A stretch of 64,000 bases of DNA from Volvox africanus (Eukaryota; Chlorophyta; Chlorophyceae; Chlamydomonadales; Volvocaceae), in NCBI GenBank assembly GCA_030268105.1, contig BSDZ01000011.1, positions 1,054,001-1,118,000 on the forward strand, in the 5' to 3' direction. Shown here in pieces: positions 34,523 to 46,500 of this stretch (positions are counted from its first letter, which is position 1; every line of letters starts with the position of its first letter). The notes under the pieces were generated by a model, which worked only from the letters and a program-made list of their open reading frames with translations, searched no databases and was not told the origin of the DNA. Made by a program: the position numbers and the translations under genes.

Positions 34523-35760
34523 ATGTGCGTCGTCTGCTGGAAGGAATTTGACTATCGTCACAACCCGCCCGTTGACTTGGGCTGTGGTCATTTCGGTTGT
34601 GGAAGTTGCCGAGCGGCAATCAAAAATTGCCCTGTATGTCACATGGCGATAATTGCAACGTCTGACAGCAAAAGGGAAAAGCCGCGCATGATGCAAGGTG
34701 GGTCGTGTCCTTTGTTGAAGTCGCCTAGGGGGTTAGTGTGCTACAATGCTTTGTCATCCTGTCTTTGAATGCGGTACAATTAGTGAAGTTCTCAGGGCAA
34801 GTTCTTCTGCAAAGAAGCAAGCTTTATTGAGCTTCTGCTAGGATAATGTAGGTGGAATCTGAGTGAGAGGTTGACGCTCGGGCACGACGTGCGACTGATT
34901 AATTTTCAGGTACCAAGTCCTGGCCCATTCCTCGCCGGAGACAACGTCTTGGGGAAGAGCTGTTAGGGGACCTGCTTGACGACGACCATGTCACGCCGAC
35001 CTTATTGGGCTCTGCGGACACGGCCTCGTCTCCACGTGTGCGAATGCTTGAGCGGGCTCCCAGCAGTGCCGCCGGCTCCGTAACTGGGCGTGCTCCGCAA
35101 GGCGTTGCCATCAGCGCGAGACACGTTGCGCGTGGCAGTCTGGTCGCGGGCCGCGCGATGCTCAGCTGCGCGGTCGTGCCTACTGTGCGCATCGGTTTCT
35201 TTGTCGGGCGGACGCTTGTGTCGACGACATGCGGAGCTGTGGTGTCGACTGGCCGCGTGCTGGCTCACGCCGCCTGCAGCTTCGTGCGGTTTGCGGCAGC
35301 TCCTCGACGGTCGGTAGCGAATTTCGACGGCAACCGAGAGTCAGCACCGAACATCGACGATCCAACAGAAGCTCAGTCCCGACTACACGATGGCAAACAC
35401 TGCCGGCGTCGACAGCGGCGGCAGCTGCAGCACCAACGTAATGGCGCAGTTCCAGAGCCCATTAGCAACATCGTGCGGGGACGTATCACGTTGCGAAACA
35501 GTCGCAACACGCGGATACGGATTGAGTACTGCCGCGACTGTATTGTAATAGCGAACGGCTTGGATTCCGTGGAGCTGCTCCTCGTGTGCTGCCAGCGTGT
35601 GAAGTTGGTGTTGCGGAATTGCAGTGGCCTCACGCTGCGTGAGCTGCAGTGCACGGATATGGGGGACTTCGTTCGCCGGGGCTGCCCTAGTTTTGTGCAC
35701 GAAATTGTTTGCTTGCGCTGCGCCTGCAAGCCCATGAGCAACAGCGTTGCAACCTACTGA
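34523..35760 (+). CDS. Small RING-HC protein with a beta-helix-like C-terminus
   Basis: Two exons, 34523-34697 and 34910-35760, join in phase (GT donor after ATGCAAG, TTTTCAG acceptor) to give a predicted 341-residue protein. The RING lies at the very N-terminus: residues 2-5 read CVVC, then DLGCGHFGCGSCRAAIKNCP and VCH, a C3HC4 set. A basic, Ala/Ser/Arg-rich middle follows. The last 110 residues alternate hydrophobic residues in short strands: NIVRGRITLRNSRNTRIRIE, YCRDCIVIANGLDSVELLLV, CCQRVKLVLRNCSGLTLREL. This spacing resembles right-handed beta-helices such as the CAP/TBCC C-terminal domain. It is probably a ubiquitin ligase, from the RING alone; the tail may be the partner-binding part. 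I know no family with this exact combination. Confidence 0.7.
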
Positions 35761-37605
35761 AGGAGCTGATTTGGATATGTTTTCTTGGACAAGGGTTATG
35801 ATGAAGGGTCCAGACTGTGGATCATCTCCTCATGGCCGCCTGTTGACGATGGCGTACCTAAGAATTCTCTTGGCCTGCCTCCACAACCCCTCCGTGCGAG
35901 CGTTGTTGATGGAATAGTGAAAATGTTCTGATCGTCCCGCTGGAATGTTGACATCAGGCCCTGTAATGTAATGTAATTGCGGAAAAAGTTCGGGTTCTAG
36001 GTTTTATAATCTACGGGGTAACCCGAGAAGGGAAATGATACACAACAAACATTCCGCTTGCTCCGTCTCTTTTCGGGTCTGGTCCGAGTGGTGGCTGGTT
36101 AGGATAAATGATTAGGACTAGATGCAGGATTCTTCTTTGGAACCTGTTTGCAGCTCGAATTACCAAATGCTCTCTTCTGTAGGTGGCTGCGTAGCTTTCA
36201 CTTCGTTGAGTGACCTCTTGAAATCGTAGGTAGGCGTTTAGTTGGGCAATGCATTGGAATGAGTTCTGGCGAGTCAATAGGATGATGATGATTGTTTTTT
36301 TGAGAGAGTAACGTGGCAAAGTGTCTCGAGTGTGAAGACTTCTTTCCCTGAAGCTCTGCCCCTGCCTGGTCTGGTCTTTTCCCGCGCTGTGCATCTAGGT
36401 GTGCTACTTGCGTGTGAACACGAAAAGCTGCACCTGGTTGGATTAGCTGGCTCTTCCTTAAGCTGTTTGGTCGAGAGTGCGTCGCAAACAGCGCATATCG
36501 TGACAGTTCTTGGGTGTGCAGCGTGCGTGCGAGTAGCCTGGGCACATCTTTTTGTAGAAGTGTTTATGCGGCCCCAGCGAAGATAACACGCATAGGTGCG
36601 TGTAGCTGTCTGTATGTGCGCCCTTTTTGAATGGAGATGATTTTCTGTGTCTCTGCATATCAGGGTTTAGCACCTGCATCTGTGAGTGTAACGCTGACTG
36701 ACCGAGAAGCAAACATGTACGTACGTGTGTGCGCAGGCGCGCTAAGTTGTGGTCAAGGGCTCTACATTCGGGCGTTCGGAAAGCCTGGATTTTGTCCTGC
36801 TGTCATATTTGTTGCAGTGCTGGAGCAACAGGAATGGTGTGTGGTGGCACACGAATGGCCATTGTGGTCAAGGGTATGTTCAAATGCGAAGAGTATATAA
36901 GCCGCTCGAGTGCTTCCTTCGAATGTTGTCGGTGCAGCCCGACGAGGAAACTCAGGCGTATGAGTTATGAACATTTTTGGGCCCCCGAGTCGTACAAACT
37001 TGAGTACTTAATGTGTTAACATGAAATATAGGAGTTGTGCAACATGCTTTCTTGTTCACACACTTGCTTGCCGAGGGTGTAACGGGCAACATGTTACACA
37101 ATGGATCTGCAATAGCGCACTGCGTAACCGGCCCAGTAAGTGCAGTTTAGTCCTTTCATGCATCTTCCTTAAGCCGCTGAATCTCTACATTCTGCGTCCT
37201 TCCGCAACATCTATGAGTGTGATTTACATGACTGCGCCTACGACAGTCACGGACTGCTATAGGATGTCCCCCCGGTGCTTATGAACGCATACGAAGCTTG
37301 GTACCATGGCACTCCTCAGTTAACACTGCGGAGCACCTTAATGTTGAGTAAATTCTCATTAAAACGGCACAAACCTCTAGGCGCGAGGTTCGATGGCTGT
37401 GAGTGTGTGTCACGTGCGGCATAAAGCCCCTGTTTTAGAAACACTTTGATGTGTTCAAATAGCGCAGCCCTCCTCGCCACTTCAACTATCGAGGCTCCTC
37501 CATCATATCGGCCGATGGACCGGTTGGCCTGCAGGAGCAGCTCCAGGTTGCGCTCACTGGGCTCGTGTTTTCCCGGATGCTCCTTAACGTATAATCCCGC
37601 TGCCG
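35761..37605. other. Intergenic region with triple TGTAA; no supported gene
   Basis: Three TGTAA motifs in tandem register (35962-35976) follow the RING gene by about 200 bases and probably serve its polyadenylation. The rest is moderately AT-rich and holds short open frames only. A minus-strand frame at 37609-37316 looks protein-like but could not be joined to the GNAT gene (see rejected items). Confidence 0.5.
35962..35976 (+). terminator. Three TGTAA poly(A) signals in tandem
   Basis: TGTAA occurs at 35962-35966, 35967-35971 and 35972-35976, immediately repeated. Together they form a strong candidate polyadenylation site for the small RING gene. Confidence 0.6.
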
Positions 37606-40165
37606 TCACTCAGCAGTATTCGCGCCATCCCCCACCAAGGCGCTCCAAACGAACACACCATTATTGGACTGGCTGCCACCTGACACGCCCTTGACTGGAT
37701 CCCGAACAGCGCCCTCTTTATCCCGCCCGCTCGATATTGCAGACGTGTCGAGCGCACGAGGGAGACTGCTTTGGAGTGCTGGAAGCTCCTTGCACATCAG
37801 CACTTGAGACAGCGGCCCTGGCAGTAGCTGCAGCCCGCCCGAATCCACGCGCTTGTAACCCATGCTGTGGTACAGTGCCGCTGCGCCGGAGTTGGTCCGT
37901 TTAACGTGCAGCCACAGCGAGGAGTGCCCCCATAATCGAGCTGTTCAGGACACATGGGGACATTTGAGCAGCGAACGTTTTAGTTAAGTCCACGAGGGCT
38001 CCTGTAAGTGGCCCATACGCCACCGTCGGACCTATTTGCCTGTCCCATGCCCACAGCCGCTCCCATCCCCACCCTTTCTCCCTACTCCTAGCGTCGCCGG
38101 TTTGCTGGATTAGCCCTCGTCTCCTAGGCGCAAACCCGTTCATTCTGTCCCACCCCACCTCACCCACGCGTTCACACTGGAGGAGCAACCGCCTGGCCAG
38201 GCCGCGGCGGCGATGTGAGGGCAACACGGACATATTTGAGACGTACAGCCGGAATGGCTTGCCACTGGGGAACGGGGGCGGCAACAAAGCCTCCGGCTGC
38301 ATCAGGGACAAAGTTGCGGCCCCCACCACTTTTCCTGGTTGGGGAGCCGCCGCGCCCGTCCCCGTGTCCCCTTTTGCACTATTGGATGCCACGGAAGCTA
38401 CTGTCCGCGAGGATAGCGGTGATAGTTGCACTTTCTTTTCAACCGCCACCAGCACCATGAACTGCCGGCTGCGGCGCCACCGCTGGACCATGCGTCTGGA
38501 TGTGCGATACGGCACAGCAGCAGTGATTATGATGAAACAGAGCAATTGGTTCATAGGCTCATCCTCGTTGCCAATTTAGATGGCCCTAGTTGGTCAAGGA
38601 ACGCATGTAACGACGATGCCTAAGGCGTATGGCGTTGTGTGCATTACGCTGCCAACGTGCGACCAAGATGGCTGCAGACATGGACGAAATAACCCCTCTG
38701 TGTGATATAATGTTCTGAAGCATCGCGGGCGTTTCTTTTGGGTTCGCGGTGCTGGACAAGCGTCAGCCGAAGAAGTCGTCACGTCAGCTCTTGAACTTCT
38801 CTGCGCGTCTGTGGCGACGCGGCGATGCAAGTACAACTTTACGGCACGTAGCCATGGACGGCCCAGATCCCCAGGCACTTGCTCCTAACAGGTCGCCCAG
38901 CGCATAGCGGCTTGTTGCCCGGCCCATTGATCTGAACCTGGCCCTTTTTATCCATCTGCACCAGCTCGTTGCGCTCGTCCCAGATCTCACTTCCTTAATT
39001 CCCTCCATCACATGGAGGCACTCACATGTCTTGCGGGGAAAGCTGCGTCACAAACCGCGCGGGCTCTCCCCGGAGTGTCGCCAGCTCTGCACGCAGCTGC
39101 TGCATGTACCGCCTCAGCCTGAACTCCCGGTGCTCCTGCTGAGCCTGGGACAGAGGCCAGCAGTGGAGATCAGAGTGGAAAGCATTTGAGGATTTCCTCG
39201 TGGACGATGTCAGCCGTGCCTTGTGGAGGTGTGGTGTGTTGCGGCTTTCCGGTGTGGATATGCTAGACGCGGTTTGGGCTAGATTGAAGTCGGGGGGCAT
39301 GGGCTGGAATGTAAGTACCAGACAGGGCACGCGTTAAGTGCAGCCCAGGGCACGCCTTGCGAATTTCAACGCGGTAGTCCAGATGTTGTTGCGTTCAAGG
39401 ACACAGATGTGTATGGGGACAAGCGTGCCCACGGTGTACTGTGAGTTGCTAGGTCGCTGCCTTCGGGCCTGGGCCCTCCCATCTAGCTATGGTTAGCAAA
39501 TGGAGGCGCCGCCGCTGCTACCTGGGGTTGTCGGGGGGGGGGCAGAATCATACCTGTGCTTTGATTTCCAACGCATCCACAAGCTTGACCTGCACGTCCT
39601 CCGCGATCACGGTCGCGTATCTACCCTCGAGACGGTCAAGTGCCTCAAAATCTAGACCGGGGAAGTTACCACGGCCAAATGCCTGCGGAGGGTTGGAGAA
39701 TTCGACGGGTCATTATTAGGTTGCGGGTGACGGGAAGGTCTTCGTCTTGTTATATGGCGATGCTTGACAGACCCAGAACAGTAGAGCAACAAAATTCGAT
39801 TTACGTGAATATCCAATGCCGTGCGGAGGCGCTTACATTCCGGGCAGAAAGCGCCATGCCAATATACTTGCACGTGGCACTGGTCACGCAACTTAATTGA
39901 TTGCAGCGCGACTTTCTTGCATGAAAAATATATTTACGTACTGGTTTTGACATACCTCTCCACAAACGGCAGCTATCCAGTAACAGTCTGCTTGCGTGGC
40001 CCGTCGAATGATGTATTCTCGCGCGGTCGGCGTGGATGTTGAAGGCCCTGTGTCTATTGCTGAAGCAACCACAATGTTAGCTCGCCTGTGGACCGTCCTC
40101 CATGCCCGCGAACCCGGCTTTTGGAAAGCTGTACAACGTTGCCCGAACAAAGTATGTTGAAGCAT
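37606..40165 (-). CDS. GNAT-family N-acetyltransferase, plastid type
   Basis: Acetyl-CoA-dependent acetyltransferase, probably acting on protein N-termini or lysines in the chloroplast. The first exon (ATG at 40165) has a Ser/Thr/Arg/Ala-rich leader of about 50 residues, like a transit peptide, then REYIIRRATQADCYWIAAVC, the first strand and helix of the GNAT fold. Next exons give FGRGNFPGLDFEALDRLEGR (about 39690-39560), AQQEHREFRLRRYMQQLRAE (about 39150) and RSRQFMVLVAVEKK (about 38500). The acetyl-CoA site follows: LYVSNMSVLPSHRRRGLARR, with the RRRGLA loop that binds the pyrophosphate (about 38250). The final exon has SLWLHVKRTNSGAAALYHSM with GYKRVDSGG and ends at a stop at 37606. Segments around 38590-39020 could not be assigned to exons with confidence. 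The GNAT fold is sure; plastid location is inferred. Confidence 0.8.
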
Positions 40166-40446
40166 TTGAGATTTTCCTCGAACGATAATAATTGGATAAC
40201 CATGCAGTAATGTTACGATTCCTTCACATGTCGTCGTAACGATTACCGCAGCGTACGACGAAAAGTGTCTAACGGCCTCACTCTCTCTGCACGTCTGCAG
40301 CCCACTCCCTTTCGTGCTGGACCATCATAACTCTGATATTTAAATTCAGGATAACTTAAAAGCTTTGGGCAAGTGACTGTTAACTTCACCGTCTGTGCGC
40401 TTGCCGTTGCCCCAGCATCTATCTGCCAGAGCCGATTTGCGTCAAC
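40166..40446. promoter_or_regulatory. Divergent promoter region, GNAT / NlpC-like gene
   Basis: A 281-base gap separates divergent ATGs. It is short enough that both promoters must share it. No defined element was recognised. Confidence 0.4.
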
Positions 40447-42294
40447 CATGCGTACCCCCGCAAGTGTCATTGTAGAACATACCTTATGCAAGTCAAATGA
40501 AGTTAAGGAGGGTCCAACGCTTCAGGAGGCCTTTGCCAGCTTTCTGGGGTCTAGGCAAAAGGCAAGACAGCAGACGAAATCCTCCTAAGCCAAGGGCTCC
40601 CACGCTGCTTCCCGCATTATCCTCGTGATTTTCCTGCATCAGGCTAGCAGGGTTGCTCTTTGGGGCTAGCTTGCAGTACACATGTGGCCACATGGCTCGC
40701 GAAAACACGTTGCGCTGCCTGTCAAGCACAACCACCACCGTATAAAGGCGAGAAAGACCTGAAGGCTTTCTATCATGCCTTGGACCGCTATCCACAGAAG
40801 TCCAGAGCTCGCACGGCATGGGAAGCCTCCGAAACCCGACCTCAGACCCGACCTGCGTCCACGTCGATATTGGCTCAGGAGGAAAAGCGGGCGCGGGTCC
40901 GGGCCTTGTTTGTGGAGACTGCCAGGGGCTTCATCGGTGAGTGTCATGTTTCCTTCGCCGCGGAAAAGTCAGTAACGGCGGTCGTCGTTCAGAGTACACT
41001 CTTTTGCACATGGTTCGTTCGTTGTAAGCACAGACAGTATGGCGCTTTATGTGGCACATCAGCCATGGGCATTAGGATTAGTTGACTCATCCTAGGCGGC
41101 ATAAGCCTGCGCTGAGGCTGCGCGATGATATGAAGGACTCGTCTTTCCGTACGACATGCGTACCGGGCTAACCGTTCTCAAGGTCATTCCCCCCGGGTAC
41201 CGTTTTGCCTCCTCAAGCGATTCAGTACCATCAATGTAGATGAAGCATCATCGGGGTCCATACTGTAGCCTTGAGTCGCACCACGTTTGCGATCCACGAT
41301 GCAGGCGTGCCGTACGCCCGGAAATACCACAACCGCCATTACTGCAACTGCGAAGGTTGTTCAGCCTCTGGTCGCCAGCTCTACCATTCACCGTTGTTTT
41401 TAGACTGCTGTGGCTTGGTTCGCCGCGTGGCGTGGGCCCTGCAGCGGCAGCTGGGCTTCCGGTTGGGTCCAGGCAATCAGGCGTACCAGGTGGATAAGCG
41501 CGGTAGCATCGGGAATGCGTTGGACCCGGGTGGATGGGCCTGCGGATGGTAAAGGTGCCCGAGACACTTTCCTTGTTACCGCCAAGTCGTAAGCGCACAG
41601 TGGCTGTCACCCGGGCCTATACATAGCTCTATCCTATGCACCAACTGCCTGCAGTACGACACCCTTCCCAAACGGGTGGAGAGCGTGGAGCAGCTGAAGC
41701 CTGGGGACCTGATCTTCTACAGCGGCACTTACTACGAGCCGGGCTCACGGCGGCACGCGTTTGACATGACGCATGTGGAAATCTTCGTGGGGGGCTCTAG
41801 CGGAGAGGCCACAATAGGTATGATGAGGCTGAGGCGAGATCCTTCATTCTGTTATTAACTTGCAATATTTCATTAGGAGTGCCCCTCCCATGACGCCGGG
41901 TAGTCGTGCAGCGGTCCGGAGCTGATCCTGCCCGCTGCTTCTGCTGCCTCGCACAGGATCCCGGGAGCGCTATAAGTGGGTGATGCAGTATGATAACTAT
42001 CGCTTCGAGTCGCAGCGGTGGAAGATTCTCGCCTGCCACTTTTGCAGCATAGACACGTGGCTTGACGGGCTATGCCATCCCAAACATCCGGAACTGTGGC
42101 GGCCGCGGAGGCGAACCAAACAGCAGCAGCAACAACACGGATCTACAAGTTCAGAAGGCGCGTGGGCGACGGTCCGCTTGACTCGTGGGACACGTGGGAC
42201 GGGACGGAATACGTGGGACACGGAGAAATATTCGACCTTCGGCCGCGTCAGGGATGGGGAAAAAAAGACAGTTGAAGATGACGGCGAGGCGTAA
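40447..42294 (+). CDS. NlpC/P60-like papain-fold protein (eukaryotic type)
   Basis: Predicted protein with a circularly organised papain-like (NlpC/P60-type) fold. The start chosen is the ATG at 40447 (MRTPASVIVEHTLCK). An exon from about 40735 has EKDLKAFYHALDRYPQKSRA and ends RALFVETARGFIG at a GTGAG donor. It joins in phase to VPYARKYHNRHYCNCEGC, followed by SPLFLDCCGLVRRVAWALQR with GFRLGPGNQAYQ. The Cys of LDCCG is the expected nucleophile. The next exon (about 41655-41816) gives YDTLPKRVESVEQLKPGDLI, SGTYYEPG and DMTHVEIFVGG, whose His is the expected second catalytic residue. The last exon has YDNYRFESQRWKILACHFCS with IDTWLDG, then a Gln/Arg/Gly-rich tail. Similar proteins occur in ciliated eukaryotes as I recall, but activity and role are unknown. 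Confidence 0.65.
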
Positions 42295-43551
42295 TAGATG
42301 GTGCGTGGTAAGGCTAGTTCCAATACAGGCATGCGGTTTGTGACGCTGAAAGCTGGCCATCAAGGTGCCCACGCTCGTAAGGTGCGGACACACCCTCCTA
42401 CAAGGTACCAGGAGAGGGTCTCAAACATACGACGAAGGAGTTGCGTCTGCGGCGGCAAGCCACTTTCACATGTTACGACGAATTCACCACCACACGAAGC
42501 ACCCACCCACAGTTTTCTGGCTGTTCACACCTAAGAAAGGTATTGACGTACTATTGCAGCAAGAGGCGTCAAATTGATGATGAGCAAAGGGTCTCTAAAC
42601 GGAACAGCAGGCAAATGCATCTCGCAGTACGCTACAAGGCCAAACTGATACCCCGGGCACATTCTGTGTACACCCAGACAGCATCTTAAATACGAGACAT
42701 GTACGTCCAATGCACAAGTCCACGGGGCACGAGCTCAGGCTGCGCCTGTGGACTAATGCGGGAGCTACTGTACACTACAAGGGACAAGATGAAACGCAGC
42801 TTTAGTAAGTACCATCACAATTGTTCCCAACCGCACTGACACCTGCATGGGCATACTACGCATCCACGCACCAGGTCTGCACACTGGCACCCAAACGAAC
42901 ACGCGCACAAAGCCACCGACTGACGGCCACATCATTAAGCCATTCGATTGCGCTAAGGAATGATCACCTCGCTGCGCCGCGTCTCTCCGATGAGTAGAAA
43001 ACACCCTCATCTGCCGGCCCTGGCCACAACGACCTACGGCAGCAGGGGCAACGTGGCAGCTCCGCATATCTCCAAAGCACCTATGAAGCAAGCGGGACCT
43101 TGCAAGTCACGGCCCCGCGGCCCCTGGCTTCCCTATCCCATCCCATCCCGCATAGTCGGGACAGAACATAAATATGTCAAGGACCACATGACCTTCATTG
43201 CAAAGGCCTCTCCATTCTTCATTGCCACAGCCTTCACCATTGTGCCGCCTCCAAGACACCTGCGGGTCTTGGCAATCCGTGAAGGACAGAAACACAGGCA
43301 CACGTGCGCCTTGGGAGGGGCTGGTGGCACAGTAAAATAGGTTGTCCAAGATGTGCCAAGTATTCTCGCAGCGTGGGGCTAAGCTCAAGGCAAGCTGCAT
43401 GCGTGCTGGGTTTGAACCCCGCCAAGTGTAAGTTGCAGGCTACCTTCGACAGCCCCCGGATATAGTACACGATGCGCTATTTTACAGTTCTTTTTGGGCC
43501 ATCGACACTCACCTGATCTCATAGCCGTGTTGCAACCACTGTCGTGGCGTG
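42295..43551. other. Convergent intergenic region
   Basis: It lies between the 3' ends of the NlpC-like gene (+) and the clathrin-accessory gene (-). Only short frames without motifs were found. It should contain both 3' UTRs. Confidence 0.5.
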
Positions 43552-46500
43552 TTACTTCTCCGCAGGAAACCCATGCGCCTGCTGTCCCCCCGCGAAACCG
43601 TTTGCATTGCCAGATGCCCGCGGGGCGGTCCCGGATGCAGGCCCGCCCCCATGCTCCGACGGGGACCCATGGGTCTCTCCGTTCTGCTCAAAACCGCGCG
43701 AGCGACTGCCACTTGCACCGCTGCTGCTCAGTGGTGCACCGTCACATTCGGCATCCCGATAGAGGCCGGCTGAGCAACCGACACGACGGGAAAGTAGGAA
43801 AGTAGTGTAACGCGGGCGAGTGCCGGAAAATTGTTCAAGAGCTTGAGGATAGCGGCGCAATAAATGCAGGTCAAGCAGCGTGTCGACGGACCCGCGTAAC
43901 CCTACGATACAGAGTCCTCTTCCCTACCCTAGAACCTGAACCCTACCTGAGATGTTGCTCACATTGGCCCGCGCCCTGCGCGGCATGTCACCAAAGCTGG
44001 CCAACGGTCCCATCTGGCGAGCTCCGCCACCTGGCCCAATGGCTGACTCCAATCGGCCACGCCCTGTTGAGCGAAGGCCCTCCATTGCCTCCGCCACGCG
44101 TGCCTGCGTCGCCACCTCGGTGAGGCCCAGACCAGCTAGTAGTCTTCGCTCCGACTCGGAGCCCTTCCAGCGAAGAGGCCGAGTAAACCTAAGGGAGTGT
44201 CACAAGCAAAGCACGACGGACGGCAGTGTTAGAAGGGAAAGCGCCCCGCACTCGCCCTCGGCGGTACTACTTCCTTCTTTCCTTCTCATTCTCTTATACG
44301 TGTATCGCTCATCTCAACAGGCAGGTCGGCTACTGGATCGTTCCCCCCCAAAGCAACTGCAACTGCAATAAGAATGTCATTACGGTGTCATGAAACACCG
44401 TTATTATTCAATCCTTTGCTGGAAATCGTCGATGGCCCATGCCAAGCGCCTGCGTGGCATTGTAAAACGGATCCTTGCTACACCCTTACATCCAACGGAT
44501 TACATCGCCCTACAGCAGTACGCTCGCCAAGCCGATCTATCCGGCCAAGTGCACTCACTTGACCGTGGCAGCGCCGCCGCTGCGTCCTGCGCCGCTGTCT
44601 GGCATTCCGTCCACTTCCGATGACAGTGCGATGGACCCCAGGGGAGAAAATAGCACGCCGTTATGCGTGGCGATGCTTGCGCTTCCTGCTTCCCCTAAGT
44701 TGCCCTGCACATGCCGCCGCAACTGCGCCCAGGCCGCGGATACGACCTGGTCGTCTGGCATTTGAGGCACGCTAGTGCCAGGCGTGCCCGCCGGCAGCAG
44801 CGGTTGCAGAGCGCGCGCAACTGCCTGCAGCAGCTCCGCCGATGGTAACTGTAACAGTCCCGTCTCGTTAGCGATGCCAGCCTCAGGTGCTGCCAAATTG
44901 CCACCGGGCAAAGGCCCCACGGACTGTGTAGAATGGTAGGGATGCGCAGCCGTATCACGAGGGCTAAAAGTAGCGGCCGCGGCACCTGGCATCACTGCAC
45001 TGCCGCCAGTTGTTGCTACCATTCCAGCGCCGCCAGCTGCCGCCCCGCCGGCAACCGCACCACCACTTCCCGACGGCCCCGAAACCACTGCAGCCGGTCC
45101 CACTGCTGCAGGCGCAGCGTTGAAGTTTCCGAAATCATCCTCGTCGTCATCCGCCGTGCTGCGGTGGCTCGCAAAGCTCCCAAAGTCATCGTCTGGGTGC
45201 ACTGACCCAGGACCACTCACGGCAACGGCCGAGGGCGGTTGGGTTGAGGGTGCGAAGTCCGAGGTGGAGGTTATGTCAGAAGTGAAGTCCCCAAAGTCGT
45301 CATCAGCACCAGCTGCGGCAGCGTAGGAGGACGTGGCCATCTGCGAGGGCGCGCGCCAGACGCTGCTGCCTACAACGGAATTGTAGTCTCCAAGGTCGTC
45401 ATCGCCACCGGCACGGCTGCCAACGGAGGCGATGGATGCAACGGATTTTCGGCCGCCACCTACGAGCGGGGTGGGGAAGAGACAGGATTTCATGAGACGG
45501 AACTACGCGTAACGTTTGGCAACGTGGCCGCCGGCTCGACATGTGGAGAGAGCGGATTTCACCGTGCCGCTAGCTACGGTGCAACCCATAAAAGGGTCTG
45601 CATCGTACATCAATCACATACCTTTTCGACATGCAACCCGCTTTGTTAAACTTGCCATCCATAAGAGCCCCCATAGTCTGCTGGACGTGGCCCCATCACG
45701 TCTATCACGTCATCGTCCCCTTGCACTACTCATACCCCACCTCCTCGTGACGGCGCGACGCTGGCTGGCGGCGACTGATGGCTAATATCGCTGAACTCCC
45801 CGGCTAAACTGCCATGTTCTGACACGGCACCACTCACAGAGGCCGCTCCTGCAGCCACTGCGTGATGCCCAGGAGCGCCGCTGGCACCACCCAGCATGGA
45901 ATGAACTTGCCGTCCCAAGCCCCCTAGGTGCGCGTGACGGTGGGAGGAGGGTGATGATGTACTGGAAGGGCCAACACCGGCTGCACGCACGGCAGCCACG
46001 GAGGCAGATGGGGGTGGCTGCGTCTGCAGCGCGCTGTAAGCGACTGCACCCAGGGCACCGGCCCCCCCCGGCAAGAAGTGCGAAGCTGAGGTGAAATCTG
46101 CAAAATCGCCAAATGCATCCTCCTCCTCAACAACCTCCCGGTCGGAGTCCACGATCCGCTCATCGCCCTCGCTGCCCTGGCTGCTGGAAGCCTCGCTCGC
46201 CTCCCCCGACGGAGCGCCGTCTCCAGACTGTCTGTCGCGGTCAGCATCGCTCGGCAGGGACTGTGAACCGCAGCCACTGGCGCGGTCTGTGACCTTGTCC
46301 TCCAATGACCCGTCAGCGGTGCACGATGAGGGACGTTCTTCTGATTGGGTAGCCTTAAATGTCACCATTGGGGGTATAAAAGCTGCGCTGGCTGACCGCT
46401 GCTCAGCCTTCGTGATCTTAGCCTTCAGAGCCTCGCTTGCTTGGCTATCCTCTACAAGCTCTTGCTGTTCCTGACCCTGATCCTCTGTGCGGGTGTTGGT

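Noticed and set aside
36631..37019. Overlapping plus-strand frames between the RING and GNAT genes
   Set aside because: Cys/Trp-rich translations without family resemblance and without conserved exon boundaries.
37316..37609. Minus-strand frame (GLYVKEHPGKHEPSERNLEL) directly after the GNAT stop
   Set aside because: It is protein-like, but it lies in another frame. The only linking intron would be about 38 bases, too short to be convincing. It may be 3' UTR or an unrelated small exon.
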